Notes under the pieces: generated by a model
Databases searched by the model: none
What the model was told of the DNA's origin: nothing
The model's input: the letters and a program-made list of their open reading frames with translations, nothing else
Shown here: positions 1-9,438 of the stretch, piece by piece
Numbering within the stretch: position 1 is the first letter of the stretch
Layout of the letters: each line of letters starts with the position of its first letter
From: an uncultured Paracoccaceae bacterium
Lineage (GTDB): Bacteria > Pseudomonadota > Alphaproteobacteria > Rhodobacterales > Rhodobacteraceae
Direction: 5' to 3'
Length of the DNA: 64,000 nucleotides
Assembly (NCBI GenBank): GCA_947493745.1
Contig: CANLSM010000011.1
Span: 43,811 to 107,810 of the forward strand
Made by a program: the position numbers and the translations under genes

Positions 1-569
1 AGTTCCTGATCGATCAGATCGAGCTGATCCTCCAGCGCGGTCAATTGTGCATTGCTCCCCTCGATCTGGTTCTCGATCTGGATCCGGCGCTCCCTGAGCT
101 GGTTGCCTTCGTTTTCCATCGAACTGCGGCGGGCCTGAAAGAGCCGAAGCTGACCCTGCGCCAAGTCGAAGACCTCGGGACGGGTCTGCATCGCTTCGAG
201 CAGATCCTTGTCCATCTCGACCTCGTTCAGACCGTCGCGCTCGGCAACCAGACGACCGCGTCGCGCGATCAGCTCGAAAAGCTGACCTTCCACAATCGCG
301 AGCTCGGAGCGCAGAAGCGTGTCGTCGAAGCGCATCAGCACCTCGCCGGCTTCGACCCGGTCACCATCCACGACGTTGATCTCGCCCACCACGCCGCCAT
401 CAGGGTGCTGGACGACCTGCCGGTTGCCCTCCACCTCGATCGCACCGGAGGACACCACGGCGCCCGCTATGTTGGCTATGACGGACCAGGATCCGAGACA
501 GAAGACGAGAAAGAATAGCGCCCCAAAACCGATAATCAGCTGTCGGCGCGGGTTCCATGCGGACGTCAT
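1..569 (-). CDS. Type I secretion HlyD-family membrane fusion protein (partial)
   Basis: N-terminal 189 residues of a periplasmic adaptor that links an ABC exporter to an outer-membrane channel; the gene runs off the left edge of the window. Visible: a single N-terminal membrane segment (about residues 9-34, LIIGFGALFFLVFCLG), then a biotinyl-lipoyl-like half motif (GGVVGEINVVDGDRVEAGE) and a long charged helical stretch typical of the HlyD hairpin. Its ATG overlaps the stop of the upstream ABC exporter gene (ATGA, 566-569), so the two are translationally coupled. The transported substrate is not encoded next to it; the large nuclease at 35.8 kb is a possible client only by inference. Confidence 0.88.
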   Translation of the reverse strand, partial: MTSAWNPRRQLIIGFGALFFLVFCLGSWSVIANIAGAVVSSGAIEVEGNRQVVQHPDGGVVGEINVVDGDRVEAGEVLMRFDDTLLRSELAIVEGQLFELIARRGRLVAERDGLNEVEMDKDLLEAMQTRPEVFDLAQGQLRLFQARRSSMENEGNQLRERRIQIENQIEGSNAQLTALEDQLDLIDQE

Positions 570-2296
570 GCCTTGTCTCCCTGTACAACGCTTGCGACCT
601 GCTTGTAGTTCTGAAGCTGGGATTTCAGCACCTCGTCGCGCGGACCGAAGGCTTTGCGCATTCCCGCCTCGAGTACGAGGATCTGGTCGCATTCCGCGAT
701 GCCGGAGGGGCGGTGCGCCATGATGATGACCGAATTTCCGGCCTCCTTGGTTAAGCGGATCGCTTCGTTCAGCGCTTTTGACCCGACGCTGTCGAGATTG
801 GAATTCGGCTCATCAAGGACCAGCAGCACCGGGTTTCCATAGAGCGCGCGGGCCAGTCCGATCCGCTGTTTCTGCCCGCCGGAAAGGCGACCGCCGCCGG
901 GATGGATCACGGTGTCATAGCCCTGCGGCAACTGAAGGATCATTTCATGGGCGCCCGCCTTGCGTGCGGCCTCGACCACCTGTTTGTCATCCGGTTGCCC
1001 CATGCGTGCGATATTCTCGGCAATTGTGGCACCAAAGAGCGACACATCCTGCGGCAGATAGCCGATATATTCGCCCAGCTTCTCGTTGGTGTACTGATCG
1101 AGCGAGGCACCATCGATCCGGACTTTGCCTGAGGCGGGATACCAGATGCCCGTCAGCACGCGTGCCAGTGTCGACTTGCCTGCCGCCGACTGACCGATGA
1201 CACCAAGCGCCTGCCCGGGATGCACGTCGAAAGACAGCATACGAAGCGTCGCCACTTTCTCGCCGGGAGGAATGACGCTGATCTGATCGACCACCAGCCG
1301 GGCCTTGGGACGCGGCAACTCGGTCCGTTCCGGCACCTTGGGGGTGTTGGCAAGCAGGTCCTCAAGCCGCGCCCAGCCGGTCTTGGCACGCAGATAGAGC
1401 GGCCAGCCTCCGATTGCCTGTTCAACAGGCGCAAGCGCCCGGCCAAGCAGGATTGAGGATGCAATCATCGCACCTGCCGTCACCTCACCCTTGAGAACCA
1501 GAAACGCGCCCGCGGCCAGAATGAAGGACTGCAGAAAGAACCGGAAGGTTTTCGACATGGTCGTGAACGTGCCGGTCCGGTCGCTCGACGTGATCTGGGC
1601 GGCAAGGGCCTTGTTACGGATCGTCTGCCAGCGATCAAGGACAGCCTGACGCATGCCGAGCCCCTGAATGGCCTCGCTTTCCTCGCGGAGATGTTCCGCG
1701 AAGGCGTCAGCCTGGGCCGCCGCCTCGTTCGCATCACCCACAGGCTTTCGGGTCAGGCGCTGGTTGAGAAGCGTGATCGTGATCAACGCGGTGCCGCCGA
1801 TCAGCGCCACAATGCCGAGCCAGAAATGGAAGACGAAGATCATCGCAACGAAAATCGGCACCCAGGGCATGTCGAAGATCGCAAAGAGAACGGGGGCGCC
1901 CATGAAGCGTTGAACGGCCTCCAGATCCTTCAGACCGTGGGAAGGCTGCGCACGTTCGGATGGCAGGACCGAGCGGCGAAGCACCGCATCGAACACCCGC
2001 TGATCAAGTGTCGCCTGAAACTCGGCCCCCATGCGGGCGGCCACGCGGCCCCGGACATAGTCCAGAACACCCATGATGCCGTAAAGCAGCGCCACGAGGA
2101 TCACGAGTGCTGTCAGCGTCTCCTCCGAGCGCGAACCGAGCACCCGGTCATACACCTGAAGCATGAAGAGCGGCCCTGTCAGCATCAAAAGGTTGACGAA
2201 AACACTGAAGGTCCCGATGGAAAGCAGCAGAGATTTGCCTTGCGAAAGGGCTTCTGACAGTTCGCTCTCGGTTTTGTGTTGTGCTGATTTTGCCAC
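566..2296 (-). CDS. Type I secretion system permease/ATPase (PrtD-like)
   Basis: Inner-membrane ABC exporter of 576 aa that would energise secretion of unfolded proteins straight to the outside. The N-terminal half is an exporter transmembrane domain (hydrophobic segments around residues 25-70 and 140-170, and near 265-290). The C-terminal half is the nucleotide-binding domain: Walker A GQSAAGKST near residue 365, signature LSGGQKQR, Walker B VLLVLDEPNSNLD, H-loop IIMAHR. There is no N-terminal C39 peptidase domain, as expected for the PrtD/HlyB RTX-type class. It is first in an operon with the HlyD-like gene. Family assignment is firm; substrate unknown. Confidence 0.93.
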   Translation of the reverse strand: MAKSAQHKTESELSEALSQGKSLLLSIGTFSVFVNLLMLTGPLFMLQVYDRVLGSRSEETLTALVILVALLYGIMGVLDYVRGRVAARMGAEFQATLDQRVFDAVLRRSVLPSERAQPSHGLKDLEAVQRFMGAPVLFAIFDMPWVPIFVAMIFVFHFWLGIVALIGGTALITITLLNQRLTRKPVGDANEAAAQADAFAEHLREESEAIQGLGMRQAVLDRWQTIRNKALAAQITSSDRTGTFTTMSKTFRFFLQSFILAAGAFLVLKGEVTAGAMIASSILLGRALAPVEQAIGGWPLYLRAKTGWARLEDLLANTPKVPERTELPRPKARLVVDQISVIPPGEKVATLRMLSFDVHPGQALGVIGQSAAGKSTLARVLTGIWYPASGKVRIDGASLDQYTNEKLGEYIGYLPQDVSLFGATIAENIARMGQPDDKQVVEAARKAGAHEMILQLPQGYDTVIHPGGGRLSGGQKQRIGLARALYGNPVLLVLDEPNSNLDSVGSKALNEAIRLTKEAGNSVIIMAHRPSGIAECDQILVLEAGMRKAFGPRDEVLKSQLQNYKQVASVVQGDKA

Positions 2297-2337
2297 GTCT
2301 ACCTGTCTTCTTACCTTGAATTCCGGCGGCCAGTTTG

Positions 2338-2355
2338 GACCATGAAACTATGGTC
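2338..2355. promoter_or_regulatory. Inverted repeat in divergent promoter region
   Basis: Perfect 6-bp arms gaccat/atggtc around a 6-base spacer, in the 218-bp gap between the divergent type I secretion operon and mlaA. Spacing and position suit an operator, but no known regulator consensus is matched. Chance occurrence is possible. Confidence 0.3.
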
Positions 2356-2514
2356 TACAAAAGGTTAATTGTTCTAGAATGTTTGAGCGCTCCTTCTAGG
2401 CCATTAGACGCCGATTTCCAATGTATTTGAGAGAAACCTCCGATCTGGTCTGGAATCGGGGCTGACGAGTGATATATCAGAGGCTCGTGTTTTGACCGGA
2501 GAGTTGGCAAGTCC

Positions 2515-3240
2515 TTGAAATATATCGTAACAATTTCACTCCTGGGTGGTCTGCTCGGTGCCTGTACGGATACCGGCGGAACCGGTGTGTCCGCACGCGA
2601 CCCTTATGAAGCCCAGAATCGCGCTGTGCATGAATTCAACCGCTCGCTGGACAAGAATGTGCTGCGCCCCGTCTCGCAGGGCTATGGCAAGACCGTGCCA
2701 GAACCCGTGCGCGAGAGTGTCAGCAACGCGGTCAGCAATCTGGAATTGCCGGGAGTTTTCATCAACCATATCCTTCAGGGCGATGGTGAGGATGCGGCCG
2801 AAACCTTCGTGCGCTTCGCGATGAATTCGTCCTTCGGGCTTGCGGGTCTGCGGGATCCGGCAGCCGATGCGGGTGTCTTTGCCCGCGATACCGATTTCGG
2901 CGAGACGATGGGTGTCTGGGGTGTGCGTCAGGGGGCCTATGTCGAACTGCCCTTCTTCGGCGCAAGTTCGGAACGGGATTTCGCCGGACGCATCGTGGAT
3001 TACGCGATTGACCCGGTTTCGAACCTTCTGGAATCGCCCGCGGCAGAGTATCGTGCGGCAGGCACCGTGGTGGACATCGTCAATCAGCGGTACGAGTTCA
3101 CCGGGGTGATCGATACGCTTTTGTACGAGTCCGCCGACAGCTATACCGCGCAGCGGATTGCCTATCTGCAGAACAAGTCACAAAGCATCAGTGGCGGCGT
3201 GACCGAGGAAGATCTGGAGGATCCCTATGCCTTTGAATAA
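2515..3240 (+). CDS. mlaA: MlaA (VacJ) family lipoprotein
   Basis: Outer-membrane lipoprotein (241 aa) that removes misplaced phospholipids from the outer leaflet and passes them to the Mla pathway. A lipobox (LLGAC, Cys17) follows a short signal peptide. The family core is clear: DPYEAQNRAVHEFNRSLD, the LPGVFINHILQGDGEDA stretch, TDFGETMGVWGV and ELPFFGASSERD. The start is a TTG, with GGAGA about 11 bases upstream and no better ATG before the signal peptide. The end overlaps mlaC by 14 nt, so the two are coupled. The inner-membrane MlaFED genes are not in this window. Confidence 0.92.
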   Translation: MKYIVTISLLGGLLGACTDTGGTGVSARDPYEAQNRAVHEFNRSLDKNVLRPVSQGYGKTVPEPVRESVSNAVSNLELPGVFINHILQGDGEDAAETFVRFAMNSSFGLAGLRDPAADAGVFARDTDFGETMGVWGVRQGAYVELPFFGASSERDFAGRIVDYAIDPVSNLLESPAAEYRAAGTVVDIVNQRYEFTGVIDTLLYESADSYTAQRIAYLQNKSQSISGGVTEEDLEDPYAFE

Positions 3241-3841
3241 TGCATTCACCCGACGCGCTGCGCTCGGACTTCTGGCCGGATCTGCAACGGTTCTGGCACT
3301 GCCGCGTGTCGCGCTCGCGCTGACGGCACAGCAGGCCACATCGCTTGTGCAGTCCCTGTCCGACGAGGTCATGGCGATTGTAAACTCCGGTCGGTCGGAG
3401 GCGCAGGTCCTCAGCCAGTTCGAGCAGATTTTCAACCGTTATGCGGATGTGATGGTCATTGCCCGTTCGGTTCTGGGCGCGCCCTGGCGACAGGCCACCA
3501 ATGCGCAGAAATCGGCGTTTGTGACGGCCTTCCGGGGCTATGCCGCGCGCAAGTACGGCAAGCAGTTCCGCCAGTTCAGGGGCGCAACCATTTCAGTGAA
3601 CCGGGCAAGCGATCAGGGCAACAAGGGTGTGCTGGTCCAGTCGACGGTCAACCGACCGGGCGCGGCCCCTTATGCGGTGGACTGGCAGGTCAGTGACCGG
3701 TCTGGTTCGGGCAAACTGATCAATCTCTACATCGAGGGTATCTCGATGCTCAGCACCGAGCGGTCGGAGGTTCAGGCGATCCTGTCCTCCAAACGCAATG
3801 ATATTGATGCACTGATTGCCGATCTGAACCGCCGCGGCTGA
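3227..3841 (+). CDS. mlaC: MlaC-type periplasmic phospholipid-binding protein
   Basis: 204-aa member of the Ttg2D/MlaC family, which shuttles phospholipids across the periplasm between MlaA and the MlaFEDB complex. The N-terminus has a twin-arginine-like signal (TRRAALGLLAGSA) ending near LPRVALA. The mature part shows the family pattern RYADVMVIARSVLGAPWRQA and the C-terminal helix LSSKRNDIDALIADLN. The start lies inside mlaA. It converges with the penicillin-binding protein gene, leaving a 5-nt gap. Confidence 0.88.
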   Translation: MPLNNAFTRRAALGLLAGSATVLALPRVALALTAQQATSLVQSLSDEVMAIVNSGRSEAQVLSQFEQIFNRYADVMVIARSVLGAPWRQATNAQKSAFVTAFRGYAARKYGKQFRQFRGATISVNRASDQGNKGVLVQSTVNRPGAAPYAVDWQVSDRSGSGKLINLYIEGISMLSTERSEVQAILSSKRNDIDALIADLNRRG

Positions 3842-3858
3842 GGGTCTCAGTAAGACCC
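3842..3858. terminator. Short stem-loop between convergent mlaC and PBP genes
   Basis: gggtct/agaccc arms with a 5-base loop lie across the junction of the two stop codons. No T-run follows on either strand, so termination efficiency is doubtful; it may only be a weak bidirectional stop. Confidence 0.3.
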
Positions 3859-5859
3859 GCGCTGCGATGGTGCACCCAGAAGGCTGTCCAGAACTCGCTC
3901 GACGATGCCTTGCGCCTGCTGGTCTTCAGGCGTGAGCGGAGCTGTTTGAGCGACGACAGCACTGTCCTGCGGGACGATCTCTGGGAGCGGCGTGACAGGC
4001 AGACCCTCATGAATGCGGATCATCGCCTCGCGCCAGATCTCGGCAGGCAGCCCGCCGCCCGTGGTGCCTTTGAGCGGCGTATTGTCATCATAGCCCATCC
4101 AGACACCCGCCACGTAATCGCCCGTGAAGCCGATGAACCAGGCATCGCGTGCGGCCTGCGTCGTGCCGGTCTTGCCCGCAGCCGGGCGATCGGTCAGGCG
4201 TGCGCGAGAACCGGTTCCGCCATCGATCACCTGTCGCATCATGTAGACCATATGGCCTGCCGTGGTCTCGTTCAGCACCCGGAACGGGGCCTGACGATCC
4301 GCACCCATCAGAACCGATCCGTCCTGCTTGAGGCGCAGTTCCTGCATGCCATAGGGAAGCGAGCGCCGCCCGCCATTCAGAATGCCCGCATAGGCACCGG
4401 TCAGTTGCAGCAATGTGGTCTCGGACACACCGAGCGCCAGTGCAGGGCCCTTTGCAATCTCGGTCGTGATGCCGAAATCCTGCGCAATGGCACGCACACG
4501 CTCGCGCCCGGCCCGCTCGGAGACCTTGACGGCGACGGTGTTGATCGAGTGCCTGAAGGCTTCGGTCAGCGACACCTCACCACGGAAATCCCGTGTGTAG
4601 TTCTTGGGTTCCCAGTCGCGTGAACCGGCGACCTGCAGCGTGATCGGCGCATCATAGAAGGTATCGTTGGGCTGCATCCCCGTCTCAAGACCCGCTGCAT
4701 AGACGATTGTCTTGAAGGCCGAGCCGGGCTGGCGCAGCGCCTGTACCGCACGGTTGAACTGCCCGGGGGTAGAGCCGACATTGCGCCCGCCCACCATCGC
4801 ACGTACCGCCCCGTCAGGCGACATCACCACGATGGCCGCCTGCGCTTTGGAGCTTTCGCTGACCTTGGTCTCGAAGACGAAGTCGAGCGCTTCTTCGGCT
4901 GCGCGCTGGATCTTTGGATCGAAGGTCGTGACGATCTCGATGTCCTCGGCGGTCGCATTGGTCAGAAAGCCGGGGCCTGCATCCATGACCCAGTCGGCAA
5001 AGAACCCGCCCGAGCGGGCCTGCGCGCGACGGGACAACTGCGCGGGATTGGCCCGCGCCAAATCGGCCTCGACCCGGGTCAGGAACCCCTGATCCTCCAT
5101 CAGCCCGATGATCACCTCGCCGCGGCCCTGCGCGACGGACAGGTTGCGGGTCGGGGCATACCGCGATGGCGCCTTCAGAAGACCGGCGAGCATCGCCGCT
5201 TCGGCTGCTGTTACTTCCCGCGCCGATTTTCCGAAATAGCGCTGCGATGCGGCTTCAAACCCGTTCGTTCCGGCACCTAGATAGGCCCGGTTGAGATAGA
5301 TCGAAAGGATGTCTTCTTTCTCGTAGCGCAACTCCATCGCAAGCGCAGCCGGGATCTCTTTCAGTTTGCGCTCAAGCGTTCGCGCGTTGTCGAAAAAGAC
5401 CAGCTTGGCCGTCTGCTGGGTGATGGTCGAGCCGCCCTGCACCAGCCGCTTGGCCCGAAGGTTCTGAACCATGGCCCGCGCGATACCTTTTGGGTCCACG
5501 CCGATGTGGCTGAAAAACCGCCTGTCCTCGGTCGCGATGATCGCGTTGATCAGATGCGGGGAGGCGGATCCGCTGCGAATGCCCTGATACTGCTTGCCGC
5601 GCCAGGCAAAGGTCTCGCCACTGCGATCCAGCAGTGTGACAGAGCCGCTGTCGCGCCCGTCCAGCAACTCCTCCATCGGAGGCAGCGTGGAGTAGTAGTA
5701 AAGCGTGGCGCCGCCGAGGACGAGGCCGACCACCACGGTGACCCGCAGCCCGACCCACCAGATCAGCCCGAAGATTGTTTTGAATATCCAACGCGATATG
5801 CGCTCGGCCATGCCGAGTTGTCGTTGCCTCACAGGGGAGGGCTTTCTACGTCTGGCCAT
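3847..5859 (-). CDS. Class A penicillin-binding protein (PBP1A family)
   Basis: Bifunctional peptidoglycan glycosyltransferase/transpeptidase of 670 aa, anchored in the inner membrane by one segment (about residues 31-55). The glycosyltransferase domain carries ATEDRRFFSHIG (catalytic Glu111) and QGGSTITQQTAK (141-152). The penicillin-binding domain has all three motifs: SAFK with nucleophile Ser380, SIN at 438-440 and KTGTT at 563-567. The N-terminus is basic and cytoplasmic. The C-terminus has a short proline-rich, low-complexity tail. All catalytic residues are present, so it should be active. It could be mrcA or pbpC by name, but domain order and length fit PBP1A better than PBP1C. Confidence 0.93.
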   Translation of the reverse strand: MARRRKPSPVRQRQLGMAERISRWIFKTIFGLIWWVGLRVTVVVGLVLGGATLYYYSTLPPMEELLDGRDSGSVTLLDRSGETFAWRGKQYQGIRSGSASPHLINAIIATEDRRFFSHIGVDPKGIARAMVQNLRAKRLVQGGSTITQQTAKLVFFDNARTLERKLKEIPAALAMELRYEKEDILSIYLNRAYLGAGTNGFEAASQRYFGKSAREVTAAEAAMLAGLLKAPSRYAPTRNLSVAQGRGEVIIGLMEDQGFLTRVEADLARANPAQLSRRAQARSGGFFADWVMDAGPGFLTNATAEDIEIVTTFDPKIQRAAEEALDFVFETKVSESSKAQAAIVVMSPDGAVRAMVGGRNVGSTPGQFNRAVQALRQPGSAFKTIVYAAGLETGMQPNDTFYDAPITLQVAGSRDWEPKNYTRDFRGEVSLTEAFRHSINTVAVKVSERAGRERVRAIAQDFGITTEIAKGPALALGVSETTLLQLTGAYAGILNGGRRSLPYGMQELRLKQDGSVLMGADRQAPFRVLNETTAGHMVYMMRQVIDGGTGSRARLTDRPAAGKTGTTQAARDAWFIGFTGDYVAGVWMGYDDNTPLKGTTGGGLPAEIWREAMIRIHEGLPVTPLPEIVPQDSAVVAQTAPLTPEDQQAQGIVERVLDSLLGAPSQRGSY

Positions 5860-6503
<644 letters not shown>

Positions 6504-6539
6504 ACCTCCGAAACATAGTGACAAGGACTGAGGGATATT

Positions 6540-7883
6540 ATGTCTAAGCATCTCAAGATTACAGGGTTGTCGGTCGCCGCACTGATGGTGCCCGCACCGC
6601 TTCTGGCGCAGGAGGCGACCGGCCTTCCCGCAGAACATACGGTCTTCATTCTCAATTCGCTGCTCTTTCTGGTGGGTGGTTTCCTGGTGTTCTGGATGGC
6701 CGCGGGCTTTGCCATGCTGGAGGCAGGTCTCGTGCGTTCCAAGAACGTGACCATGCAGCTGACAAAGAACGTGGCGCTTTTCTCGCTGGCCTCGATCTTT
6801 TACTACCTGATCGGCTATAACCTCATGTACCCGCTCGGAAACTGGTCGATCGGCTCCGATGAGACGGGCGGATATCTCGGCATTCTCTTTGCACCTGCCC
6901 TGCTTGAAGCGGTCGGCATTGCTCCGGAGGCGGCTGATGATCTGAGCTATGCGTCCACCGGCTCCGACTTCTTCTTCCAATTGATGTTCTGTGCCGCGAC
7001 GGCGTCCATCGTTTCGGGCGCGCTGGCTGAGCGGATCAAGCTCTGGCCGTTCCTGATCTTCACGGTGATCCTGACATCGATTATCTATCCGATCCAGGCG
7101 TCCTGGAAATGGGGTGGCGGTTTCCTCGACACCCAGTGGGGGTTCCTGGATTTTGCCGGTTCGACCGTTGTACATTCGGTTGGCGGCTGGGCCGCTCTGG
7201 CCGGTGCAATTCTGCTGGGCGCGCGGACGGGCAAGTACAAAAACGGTCAGGTCGTCCCGATGCTGGGCTCGAACATGCCGCTGGCCACGTTGGGGACGTT
7301 CATCCTGTGGCTCGGCTGGTTCGGCTTCAATGGCGGTTCGCAGCTGGCCATGGGGTCGGTCGGTGACGTCGCCGATGTCAGCAGGATCTTCGCCAATACC
7401 AATACGGCGGCGGCCGGTGGTGCGATTACCGCGCTTCTGCTGACCCAGATCATCTATGGCAAGGTTGACCTGACCATGGTCCTCAACGGTGCACTTGCCG
7501 GTCTGGTGTCGATCACGGCAGAGCCGCTCACCCCGAGCCTTGGCGTGGCAACGCTGATCGGCGGCGTCGGTGGTGTGATCGTGGTCTTCGGTGTGCCATT
7601 CCTTGACCGACTCAAGATCGACGATGTCGTCGGCGCGATCCCGGTCCACCTCTTCGCCGGGATCTGGGGGACCATCGCGGTTCTTCTGACCAACGGGGAC
7701 GCGACCTTCATGGGTCAGATCGGGCCGATCATCATCGTGGGCGTTTTTGTCTTCGCGGTGTCCTTCGCGATCTGGATGATCCTCAAGGCGACCATGGGCA
7801 TCCGTGTCGGCGAGGAAGCCGAGATCAACGGCCTCGACGGATCGGAGCTTGGTATGGAGGCCTATCCCGAGTTCACCGCCTGA
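6540..7883 (+). CDS. amtB: Ammonium transporter AmtB
   Basis: 447-aa channel of the Amt/Mep/Rh family that conducts ammonium/ammonia across the inner membrane. A cleavable N-terminal signal (to about LLAQEA) precedes eleven predicted membrane segments. The family signatures are present: FILWLGWFGFNGGS, the pore-lining first histidine in TVVHSVGGWAALAG and the second in VHLFAGIWGT. The C-terminal cytoplasmic tail with VGEEAEINGLD is the part that couples to GlnK. A strong terminator follows. Confidence 0.96.
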   Translation: MSKHLKITGLSVAALMVPAPLLAQEATGLPAEHTVFILNSLLFLVGGFLVFWMAAGFAMLEAGLVRSKNVTMQLTKNVALFSLASIFYYLIGYNLMYPLGNWSIGSDETGGYLGILFAPALLEAVGIAPEAADDLSYASTGSDFFFQLMFCAATASIVSGALAERIKLWPFLIFTVILTSIIYPIQASWKWGGGFLDTQWGFLDFAGSTVVHSVGGWAALAGAILLGARTGKYKNGQVVPMLGSNMPLATLGTFILWLGWFGFNGGSQLAMGSVGDVADVSRIFANTNTAAAGGAITALLLTQIIYGKVDLTMVLNGALAGLVSITAEPLTPSLGVATLIGGVGGVIVVFGVPFLDRLKIDDVVGAIPVHLFAGIWGTIAVLLTNGDATFMGQIGPIIIVGVFVFAVSFAIWMILKATMGIRVGEEAEINGLDGSELGMEAYPEFTA

Positions 7884-7900
7884 ATTTGACAGTCTATCCC

Positions 7901-7957
7901 CAGAGGGCAGATATGCCCTCTGACCTGGCCCGGGGCAGTCAGCCTCGGGCCTTTTTT
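7901..7957 (+). terminator. Terminator of glnK-amtB (two tandem hairpins)
   Basis: First a perfect 9-bp hairpin cagagggca/tgccctctg (7901-7922). Then a 10-bp GC-rich stem with one G-U pair (7927-7936 with 7942-7951) runs directly into six T residues at 7952-7957. The second is a textbook Rho-independent terminator. Confidence 0.88.
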
Positions 7958-7998
7958 ACGGCGGGCTGGCTGAGGGCTGTCCGAACCTGCGCCTTACG

Positions 7999-8862
7999 TC
8001 AGTCGATCTTGATGTCGAGTCCGATGTCCAGTGTGCCTGCGGCCATGGTGATCTTCGAGGTCGAGATGTAATCGACACCGGTTTCAGCCAGTGACCGGAT
8101 CGTCTTGAGAGTGACCCCGCCCGAGGCTTCAAGCCGGGCACGCCCATTGTTCAGCGCGACAGCCTTGCGCAGCATGTCGGAGCCCATGTTGTCGAGCAGA
8201 ATGGTCGATGCGCCCGCCTCCAGCGCTTCGGACAGTTGGTCGAGCGTATCGACCTCGATCTCGATGGACATCAGGTGGCCGGCATAACTGCGTGCCTGCG
8301 CAATCGCCGGGCCGACACCGCCGCAAACGGCGATATGGTTGTCCTTGATCAGGATGGCATCATCCAGTCCGAAACGGTGATTTGACCCGCCACCGCAGCG
8401 AACAGCGTATTTCTCGAACGCCCTTAGGCCGGGCGTCGTCTTGCGGGTATCGCAGACCTGCGCGCCTGTGCCTGCAATCTCGGACACGAAACGGGCCGTG
8501 AGGCTCGCGATGCCGGACAGATGATTGAGATAGTTGAGCGCCGTCCGCTCGGCCGAGAGAAGCGCACGCGCATTGCCGGAGATGCGGGCGATATCGGTAC
8601 CGGCGGTGACCTCGTCACCGTCCGCGACCAGAGCTTCAAAGGTCAGCCCGGCTTCCATCGCGGCAAAGGCCGCTGCGGCGAAGGCCATGCCGCAGATCAC
8701 ACCGGCCTCGCGCGCATTCATCACTGCGGTTGCCTGCGCGGTGGGCGCAATCGTTGCGAGGCTCGTGACATCGCCTGCGCGCCCGAGATCTTCGGTCAGC
8801 GCCGCCTTCACGGCGTCTCTGATCATCACGGGCGGTAGCTCGGCAGGGTAGCGTGGCGGCAT
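7999..8862 (-). CDS. nadC: Nicotinate-nucleotide pyrophosphorylase (carboxylating)
   Basis: Quinolinate phosphoribosyltransferase, 287 aa, catalysing quinolinate + PRPP to nicotinate mononucleotide in de novo NAD synthesis. Recognisable: ALTEDLGRAGDVTS near the N-terminus, the RTALNYLNHLSGIAS helix, ARKTTPG-like DTRKTTPGLRAFEKYAVRCGGG with the substrate-binding Arg/Lys, NHRFGLDDAILIKDNHI, and the C-terminal SGGVTLKTIRSLAETGVDYIS phosphate-binding region. nadA and nadB are not in the window. It is divergent from the reductase gene at 8.9 kb. Confidence 0.94.
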   Translation of the reverse strand: MPPRYPAELPPVMIRDAVKAALTEDLGRAGDVTSLATIAPTAQATAVMNAREAGVICGMAFAAAAFAAMEAGLTFEALVADGDEVTAGTDIARISGNARALLSAERTALNYLNHLSGIASLTARFVSEIAGTGAQVCDTRKTTPGLRAFEKYAVRCGGGSNHRFGLDDAILIKDNHIAVCGGVGPAIAQARSYAGHLMSIEIEVDTLDQLSEALEAGASTILLDNMGSDMLRKAVALNNGRARLEASGGVTLKTIRSLAETGVDYISTSKITMAAGTLDIGLDIKID

Positions 8863-8930
8863 TTGCGTTCCTCATCTGCAAGCGCTAGCCATAGCGCCAC
8901 GAAGAATGACCTGTCCAGATGGAGGATGCG

Positions 8931-9407
8931 ATGGAGCGGGACTACAGCGACGTCTCGAAGCGGGTTCTTGCGCTGAGCGCGGGCGAAACCGATACGGTTG
9001 CGCTGATGGCGACGATGGCCTGCGAGCTGTTCCATTCCGACGACCGGTTCGATTGGGTCGGGTTCTACCGGGTGGTCGAGCCGGGCCTGCTGAAGATCGG
9101 ACCCTATCAGGGCGGACATGGCTGTCTGGTCATCCCTTTCGACAAGGGGGTTTGCGGTGCCGCTGCGCGAACCGGCACCACCCAGATCGTGCCGGACGTC
9201 GAGGCCTTTCCCGGACATATTGCCTGCTCCGGTTCGACCCGCTCCGAGATCGTATTGCCGGTTTTTGCCGGGGAGGCGCTGATCGGGGTTCTGGATATCG
9301 ACAGCGATCAGGCCGATGCGTTTGATGAAGCTGATCGGCAGGCGCTGGAAACGCTTCTTCAGCAGGTCTTCTCGATGGCTCATCTGCCGGAAGAAATTAT
9401 CGCTTGA
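8931..9407 (+). CDS. msrC: Free methionine-R-sulfoxide reductase (GAF-domain fRMsr)
   Basis: Small cytosolic GAF-fold enzyme (158 aa) that reduces free L-methionine-R-sulfoxide. The three redox cysteines of the family appear as Cys65, Cys75 and Cys99 (GCLVIPFDKGVCG and HIACSGSTRSEIVLP), with the same 10- and 24-residue spacing as E. coli YebR. Two in-frame ATGs exist; 8931 is chosen because GGAGG (8921-8925) lies 5 bases before it, whereas the ATG at 8919 has no ribosome site. It is divergent from nadC. Confidence 0.88.
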   Translation: MERDYSDVSKRVLALSAGETDTVALMATMACELFHSDDRFDWVGFYRVVEPGLLKIGPYQGGHGCLVIPFDKGVCGAAARTGTTQIVPDVEAFPGHIACSGSTRSEIVLPVFAGEALIGVLDIDSDQADAFDEADRQALETLLQQVFSMAHLPEEIIA

Positions 9408-9438
9408 AGCAGTGGGTTTGGCTGTGACAATCTAGGAC